Of a stretch of DNA of 64,000 bases, positions 58,444-64,000 are shown in pieces. Below the pieces are notes generated by a model. The model saw only the letters and a program-made list of their open reading frames with translations, was not told the DNA's origin and did no database searches. Position numbers and translations under genes: made by a program. Source of the DNA: Trichaptum fuscoviolaceum. Taxonomy: Eukaryota; Basidiomycota; Agaricomycetes; Hymenochaetales; Trichaptaceae. Every line of letters begins with the position of its first letter. Within the stretch, counting starts at the first letter, position 1. The stretch is taken from positions 1,595,424 to 1,659,423 of the forward strand of contig CAJSYZ010000001.1 of assembly GCA_910574455.1 (NCBI GenBank), given 5' to 3'.

Positions 58444-61400
58444 ATGCCAGCGACACGGAAAAAGCACGATCCCTTTCATTTTCCACCAACTATTCGATGC
58501 ACCTTGCCCGGCTGTAGTAGGACGTTCAAGAGTAATCTGGAAGAACAAGACATGAATATTCAGCTCATCCGACGTCATTCATGGCAAGTTCTACTGCCAG
58601 TGGTAGTGGTCATGACTATGATTCTTCACCCATTCCAAGTCGACCCACACGAGCTCCAACTTTTCAAGTTCTCCCTAGGTTGTCTGAACTTCCAACAGAA
58701 AGTCATCTTGAGAGTGGCTCTGACTCCTACGATTACGATATCTCCATGCTTACACAAGATATCTCGATGCTCAGTATAGTAGGCCGAGACGAACTGCTTC
58801 GAGACCTACTAGTAGGCGGACCTGATTCTCAGTCACATTCTGTCATTGGAAGTGATGACCGTAGCGCGTCCTCTGAAGACTTGGACTTAGACATTGGAGA
58901 TCATGAGGAGAGCGGGGATAACTTGAAGGTGTATCACAGATACTTGAATGGTGCGTGCCATGTTTATTGTCCTCGGTTTACTGTAGTACTCTGACACCAG
59001 ACACCGTGCAGCCACTCCATGCGATGCAGAAGGAACCTTCTTAAAAGACGAAGAACCCCCCGTTCCTCGAAACAAACCTACATCAAATGATTGGTTTCCC
59101 TATTCGTGCCGAGCAGATTTCGAGCTCGCAGATTTTCTCTATCGAGAAGAGCAAATGTCTGCTGGTAACATAACGAAGCTTCTTGGAATCATGAAGGCAT
59201 ATCAGCTAATCCACCTCGCGGATAATGCGAAATCTGGCGGATATTCTGATTTCGACGCGACAGAGCCTGACGAGGACTCGGATTTGGATATTACTAGTAC
59301 GCTGCTCGATGGAGATGCACAGAAGTTGTACAATGTCATTGACGCTACGAGAGTTGGTGATGTGCCTTGGAAATCCTTCAGTAACTTCTATACGAATGAC
59401 AATGGCCAAAAGGCAACAAACGAGAACTCCGAGTCATGGAAGAGGAAAGAGTATGATGTATGGTATCGGGATCCTTTGGAAGTGATCCGTAATTTGGTGG
59501 ATAATCCGGCTTTGGAAAGCGAATTCGACTGTGTTCCATTTCGTGAATATCAGCCAAAGGAGGACTCTGATGCCAGTGACAACAAAGAACGAGTGTTCAG
59601 AAATTACATGTCCGGAAATTTTGCTTGGGAACAGGCTGTAGGTCATGACTCATGAACTCGCAGGAAAAATACTGATTATCCTTGACTTAGAATAAGATCT
59701 ACGCCGAAGATAAAGCAGTCCATGGATCTATGTTTGTCCCGGTAATCTTAGGGAGCGACAAGACAACAGTCTCTGTCGGAACTGGAAACAACGAATACTA
59801 TCCGTTATATCTCTCCATCGGGAATATATCTAACAAGGCCCGGCGGTCACAGAAATTGAATACAGTCCAGCTTATAGCATTTCTAGCAATACCAAAGAGT
59901 GTGTACCATACCATAATATTTGATTAGTTCTGACACATTTTGCAGCTGAGCGGCAATACGAAAAGTCGGATGAATTCCGCTGCTTTCGACATCAAGTCTT
60001 TCATTCATCTATATCGAGAATCTTGAGACCACTGAAGAGCGCAATGTCCATGAACAAAGAGCAAACCATTCTCCGGTGCCCTGATGGTCACTTTCGTAGG
60101 TCGATTCTCGGACTCGGCTCGTATATAGCCGATTATCCGGAACAGGTGAGTCTATGCGCAATATGCACAGGATGGTGCTGCAAGTAAGTACCGTCCTTCC
60201 CCAACATCGCATCCGAGCCCGAGAAAATGGCTTAATGTGTCTTTATAGATGCACAGCACCTCACAAGAACCTAGATAATCCGGAATTCTTTACAAATCCT
60301 CGAACAAAAGAGCTGCACGAACGATTGATAGAACAAGTCGATGATAACAGCATAAGTAGAGCAACAATTCGTAAAGAGTATGGGTTCCACCAAGATATTG
60401 TGGTAAGGGTTCCGAATTCTCCATTGGATGTGCACTTACCACAACGATAACCCGTAGCCCTTCACCAATGACTTCCCGCGTGCAGATATATGCGATCTCA
60501 TTTCTCCGGACCTTCTGCACCAAATCATCAAAGGCGTGTTCAAGGATCATCTTGTCGAGTGGATATGCCAGAGCTTGACCACAACAGAGCTGGATATTGT
60601 GGATAAAAGGTGCTATTCTCTTACAAGTAGAATAATATGAGTCTCAGTGCTAACTTTCGCATAGAATCAGAGTCGCTGCTCCTTTTCCTGGTCTTCGCAG
60701 ATTTCCCGAAGGTCGAGGCTTCAAGCAATGGACAGGTAATGATTCAAAGGCACTTATGAAAGTATATGGTCTTTTCATCTCGTTTGACACGGTGGTTTGC
60801 TGATATTTGATGCAATCCGCTTAGGTATATCTTCCGGCTATTGTGGGCATTGTGCACGATGATATAATTCACGCATTGAGTGCATTTCTGGACTTCTGTT
60901 ACCTTGTGCGTCGGTACACGATAACAGCCTCGACTCTTGATCAGATCAAAGCCTCTCTGGATCACTTTCATCAATATCGGCAAATATTCATAGCGAAGGG
61001 CATCCGGGATAACTTTTCGCTGCCACGACAACATGCCATGACCCATTATCCTACAATGATCCCTCTCTTTGCTGCACCTAGCGGGTTGTGTTCATCTATA
61101 ACAGAAAACAAACACATCTACGCGGTCAAGCAGACATGGCGACGTTCAAACAAAAATGATCCTTTGGGTCAGATGATTACAGCGAACCAACGACTCAGCA
61201 AACTTATTGCGTCGAGGGCAGACTTCAAAAGGCGTGGACTGCTGGACGATACGCTGGCTGAGGCTACGTGGAAAGCCTTGCGAGACGTTTTGCGGAAAAA
61301 TATATCAGAGACGGTCACGGATGACACTGAGAGGACCCGTAATCAAAGAGAGGAAATGCAACATCATGGCGTACTATTTGTAGGTGCAGCCAATGATACA

Positions 61401-62435
61401 GAGGACTTCTTCGATGATATTGCGGCCAATCAAGAGCCAAATGAAATTGCAGATCTGGACGATTCGGAAGGTTTAGCGGATGGGCCACAGCGTGGTGCGG
61501 TTCATGGCAGAGGATTTGCTGAATGCCAGTTCCACTTGGGTGGCAGAAATGACCCTTTGAGCTTAATGCTAATGGCTTCGAGACAGCGTCAGTAACACGT
61601 CTTTCTGATGCTGCACATCTAACTTCCTTGTTGTCGTCCACACAGAGTCCAGCAAGGTGTACCCTAAACAGCTCAGCGCTCTTGCGGCAAAAAAAGGCCA
61701 TCCAGAGCTCCGACAGCTCTGACAACTCATAAAAAAGTACTTATTCAACAAGTACGAAAGGTGCAACCACAACTCCGATTCAGAGTGCTCTGCTGGCATG
61801 GCCGAATCGGACTACAACAGATTTGAACACTTTGAACTGGATATGAGCAATGACTTTTCAGTTTTCCATTCGGCCACCGCTTTCTTTGCCTACCGTGGTG
61901 AATCGATTCCCATAGAACAAGCAATGAGGGAAGTGATTAGGTCTAGCCCCTCTTGGCGTGGAAAACCTCGACGAGATGCAGTTCTTGTTCGAGTTAGCTC
62001 CGGCAAAAAGGGATTTGCAGGAATGAGAGTTGCCCGTGTTATGCTTCTATTTTCCTTCACCGACAAAGTGGAACGTCACGAATGTGTGCTCTCGTCCAGT
62101 TTTACAAATGCGTTGGAGACTCGCCTGACCCAAAAACAAGTATGTGGATAGTCGAACCAGAGTACGAGTTCACGACCCCTACCTCTCAATCTGTCGCAAG
62201 TGGTCCTCAACAGAGTGCCAGTGGCAGAGCCACCTACCGCTCTAAGAGTTCGAAGTTTACCGTGATAGCTCTAGGGGATATCTTTCGGTTAGCTCACCTC
62301 CTTGGGGTCCCGAAGGGTGATGAATCTCCTCCGAAATCATTGGAACCGGAAGGCTCCTTGGACTTTTACGATAAGTTTTATGTTAACAGATTCGCTGATA
62401 TGCACATGCATGAAACATTATACAAAGCCAGATAA
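58444..62435 (+). pseudogene. Plavaka transposase, disrupted
   Basis: A C2H2-like N-terminus (MPATRKKHDPFHFPP, CTLPGCSRTFKSNLE) changes frame before MASSTASGSGHDYDSS (58581). From there exons run to 61590: NDWFPYSCRADFELADFLYR, GDVPWKSFSNFY, DVWYRDPLEVIRNL, MFVPVILGSDKTTVSVGTGN, CPDGHFRRSILGLGSYIADY, PFTNDFPRADICDLISPDLL, RRFPEGRGFKQWTGNDSKAL, FLDFCYLVRRYTI and GLCSSITENKHIYAVK. These blocks are diagnostic of Plavaka transposases (RNase H-fold, CACTA group). The C-terminal region (FEHFELDMSNDFSVFHSATA, then TSMWIVEPEYEF) is reached only through further frame changes. Breaks seen: a frameshift near 58570, another near 61590, an in-frame TGA at about 61720, and a TG duplication at about 62083. 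About ten introns of 50-75 bp. Expected to be inactive. Confidence 0.85.
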
Positions 62436-63440
62436 CTTGAATAGAGTTAAATCCTATTTCTAGGCGTTAGCATGCCTGTGAGTATGTTGGCATATATGAC
62501 TATATAATTTGTACCTTGAGAGAGCACGGCAAGGGCATGTCAAATATGATTTCAATGATTAGTATTCAAGTTGTGATGAGGTCATGGCGGTGTACCCTCC
62601 AAAATCCGAACTTGAAGTTATCCTTGACGAGGAGTCGGCGTTAGAAAACACTGGCAGTGGCACGCCGAGTCCGACTCCGAGTCGGGTTGGCACAGTACCA
62701 CTGGCAGTGGCACCATGACTAATTTGATTTGATGTATTATTCCATTATAGTGACCGCAGGCCCTTAAGTAGGGCCTATCATGATGATGGCGCACTTAGAA
62801 TACATTGTAATTTAACACTACTGTAACTTGAATGTAATTGTAGAACTTGAAAGCGCAGAATAATTTTAACAAACAAGAAAAAGTGCAAAGGGTATGATCA
62901 GATTGAGATATGCCGAATGACGGTATTGTGAGGCGAAGTGTTGCTTGAAAGACTCTCAGAGGGGAGTGCATACAGTTACAGGAATTGTTCAAGTGTTGAT
63001 ACAATATGTTGGTGATGGTTTTTATACAGTGCTCCGAGTCCGAGTCGATGGGGGGAACCGCTTTCGAGAATCCGAGAATCCGAGTCGGAGGCGTTCCGAG
63101 TGTATACTATTAGTAAATAAACTGATAGTACTAGTCGTAGTAAAAAAACGGGCCGAGCTTTCAAATTGCCGGCACTCCGAGTCAGGCTCAGGCTCACGCA
63201 ATTCCGGAACTTGAACACAGTGCCCTTCCTTTGAGCGGGAGAGAGAGAAAAAGCGAGGAATAAGTAGAAAAAGCCGGGTTCATTGAGTCGCGATGGCCGG
63301 GAACAGGTGGGGAAAGCGTTGTCCTTGATGTAGTGCAGGACTAGGTCATGCCTGGTACCCTTGCCCAGGGTTGATCTCAATGTGAAGGGTTTATTTTTGA
63401 GTGACGTTTGGAGTGCTCCGAGTCGGCGGGTGTCTGCGTA
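62436..63440. repeat. Right subterminal region with clustered short repeats
   Basis: No gene. CACTGGCAGTGGCAC occurs perfectly at 62649-62663 and 62699-62713. CTCCGAGTC occurs at 62675, 63032, 63175 and 63416, often next to further GAGTC(C/G) repeats (63060-63105). The density far exceeds chance for 9- to 15-mers and fits transposase-binding subterminal repeats. Confidence 0.6.
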
Positions 63441-63464
63441 CACACTGGCAATCGACACTGGCAC
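63441..63464 (-). repeat. Candidate right terminal inverted repeat
   Basis: Read inward from the right it is GTGCCAGTGTCGATTGCCAG, pairing with the left candidate. Retrotransposon coding sequence begins directly outside it, which supports this as a boundary. Confidence 0.5.
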
Positions 63465-64000
63465 GTGAAGAGATAATGGGAGACCGGATCCGGAACTTGG
63501 CAATTGAAACAGAGAGGAGAGTCAGTGCACAATATGCGGGCCACGTGAGTATTGAGTGGTGTGTATCCCGTCCGGAGTTGTGTGATGATCACACACTCGT
63601 TCCGGCTCCGATCCTTGCAGATTCTGCGAACTGCCCGAGACGGTGCAGTGAGGTCAACGGCGCGCAGTTTCTTCCCACTCTTCAATCTGATCCACTCCGT
63701 CTTCCAGCGCAAGGAGGATTGGAGTTTCCGGTCTGCAACATCGGGATGCTTCAGGCGTCCAACCTATCTCGAGTCGGAGAATTGTGCCGCGATTTCGGCT
63801 TTTGCGTCCACTCAGGCTTGTTCGCCGTTCGCGGCCATGTCTTCGTGGCTCGGTACCCAGTGAATAGTGATTGCCAGAGTGGTTCATTGCTCAGGCTGCC
63901 GAAGTCGCTGGATTTCTGCCCAGAACGTTCTGAGTAAGTGCTGGCCCGGCTGTGCTTTGGGTGTGTGGATGACTTGAAGGCCAGGCGACTTTCCTTATAT
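63465..64000 (-). pseudogene. Non-LTR retrotransposon fragment (RNase H and C-terminal region), decayed, runs off the window
   Basis: On the minus strand the sequence reads HWVPSHEDMAANGEQA, then an in-frame stop (around 63805), then DAKAEIAAQFSDSR: the type I RNase H motif near the end of fungal LINE polyproteins. Further on it reads IITQLRTGYTPLNTHVARI and DSPLCFNCQVPDPVSHYLF, the conserved post-RNase H block with its zinc-knuckle-like cysteines. Reading frame is lost at least once between these parts, so the copy is dead. It is interrupted at 63464 by the Plavaka-type element. The upstream reverse transcriptase would lie beyond the right edge of the window. Confidence 0.8.

Larger units (their letters stand above)
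53158..63464. mobile_element. Plavaka-type (CACTA-like) DNA transposon, about 10.3 kb, degenerate
   Basis: The element holds two divergent multi-exon genes: a Plavaka transposase on the plus strand and a companion on the minus strand, separated by about 245 bp. Candidate imperfect terminal inverted repeats lie at 53158-53179 and 63441-63464 (17 of the first 20 positions match). The subterminal regions (about 0.7 kb left, 1 kb right) lack genes but are full of short motifs: CACTGGCAGTGGCAC, CTCCGAGTC and, on the left, CAGTG-containing repeats. Retrotransposon sequence begins immediately right of the right terminus. Plavaka elements belong to the CACTA/CMC group and are abundant in Agaricomycetes. 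I could not settle the exact end bases or target-site duplication. Stops and frameshifts in both genes suggest an inactive copy. Confidence 0.6.

Noticed and set aside
58318..62725. Direct repeat ATGACTAATTT (58318-58328 and 62715-62725) as a target-site duplication
   Set aside because: An 11-bp duplication does not fit CACTA-type elements, and the repeat lies inside the larger element bounded by better terminal repeats.
63401..63937. 178-codon plus-strand ORF at the right end
   Set aside because: It is antisense to the recognised RNase H and zinc-knuckle region of the LINE fragment and has no domain of its own.

Overview
The window is nuclear DNA of a filamentous basidiomycete, most probably an Agaricomycete. 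Genes are dense and lie on both strands. Nearly all are split by short GT-AG introns of about 45-75 bp. The families are fungal: a GH131 glucanase, a sedolisin protease, a DUF6534-like seven-helix protein, F-box/LRR and forkhead proteins. The right end carries a Plavaka-type DNA transposon, a group known mainly from Agaricomycetes. There are no operons; neighbours share divergent or convergent spacers.

Layout: 0.8-12.5 kb has a small unknown gene, a two-HKD phospholipase D-like gene, a seven-helix membrane protein, a C2-domain protein and a serine-rich unknown. 13.3-25.2 kb has a Rap1-like telomere protein (BRCT plus Rap1-type Myb), a secreted GH131 enzyme, a forkhead factor, a DHA2 transporter of the vacuolar amino-acid type and a cyclase-fold hydrolase. 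25.5-48.5 kb is rich in core information genes: Prp4 spliceosomal kinase, mitochondrial DNA polymerase gamma, TATA-binding protein, cytosolic tryptophanyl-tRNA synthetase and eRF1. Among these sit a TAP-like peptidase, an F-box protein, a PI-PLC-like phosphodiesterase and a second DHA2 transporter. 49.3-53 kb has a secreted sedolisin and a small unknown gene.

From about 53.16 to 63.46 kb I read one large transposon. It has two divergent multi-exon genes, the Plavaka transposase (+) and an uncharacterised companion (-). They are flanked by repeat-rich subterminal regions and a candidate imperfect terminal inverted repeat. Both genes carry stops or frameshifts, so this copy looks inactive. It abuts, and probably split, an older decayed non-LTR retrotransposon whose RNase H region fills the last 0.5 kb.

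Exon boundaries were worked out by hand from reading frame, splice consensus and family similarity. Functional names come from recognised motifs, not from database searches. The most interesting items are the Rap1-like gene, the companion gene in the transposon, the nested insertion close to a host promoter, and several micro-exons, one of which encodes a catalytic motif.
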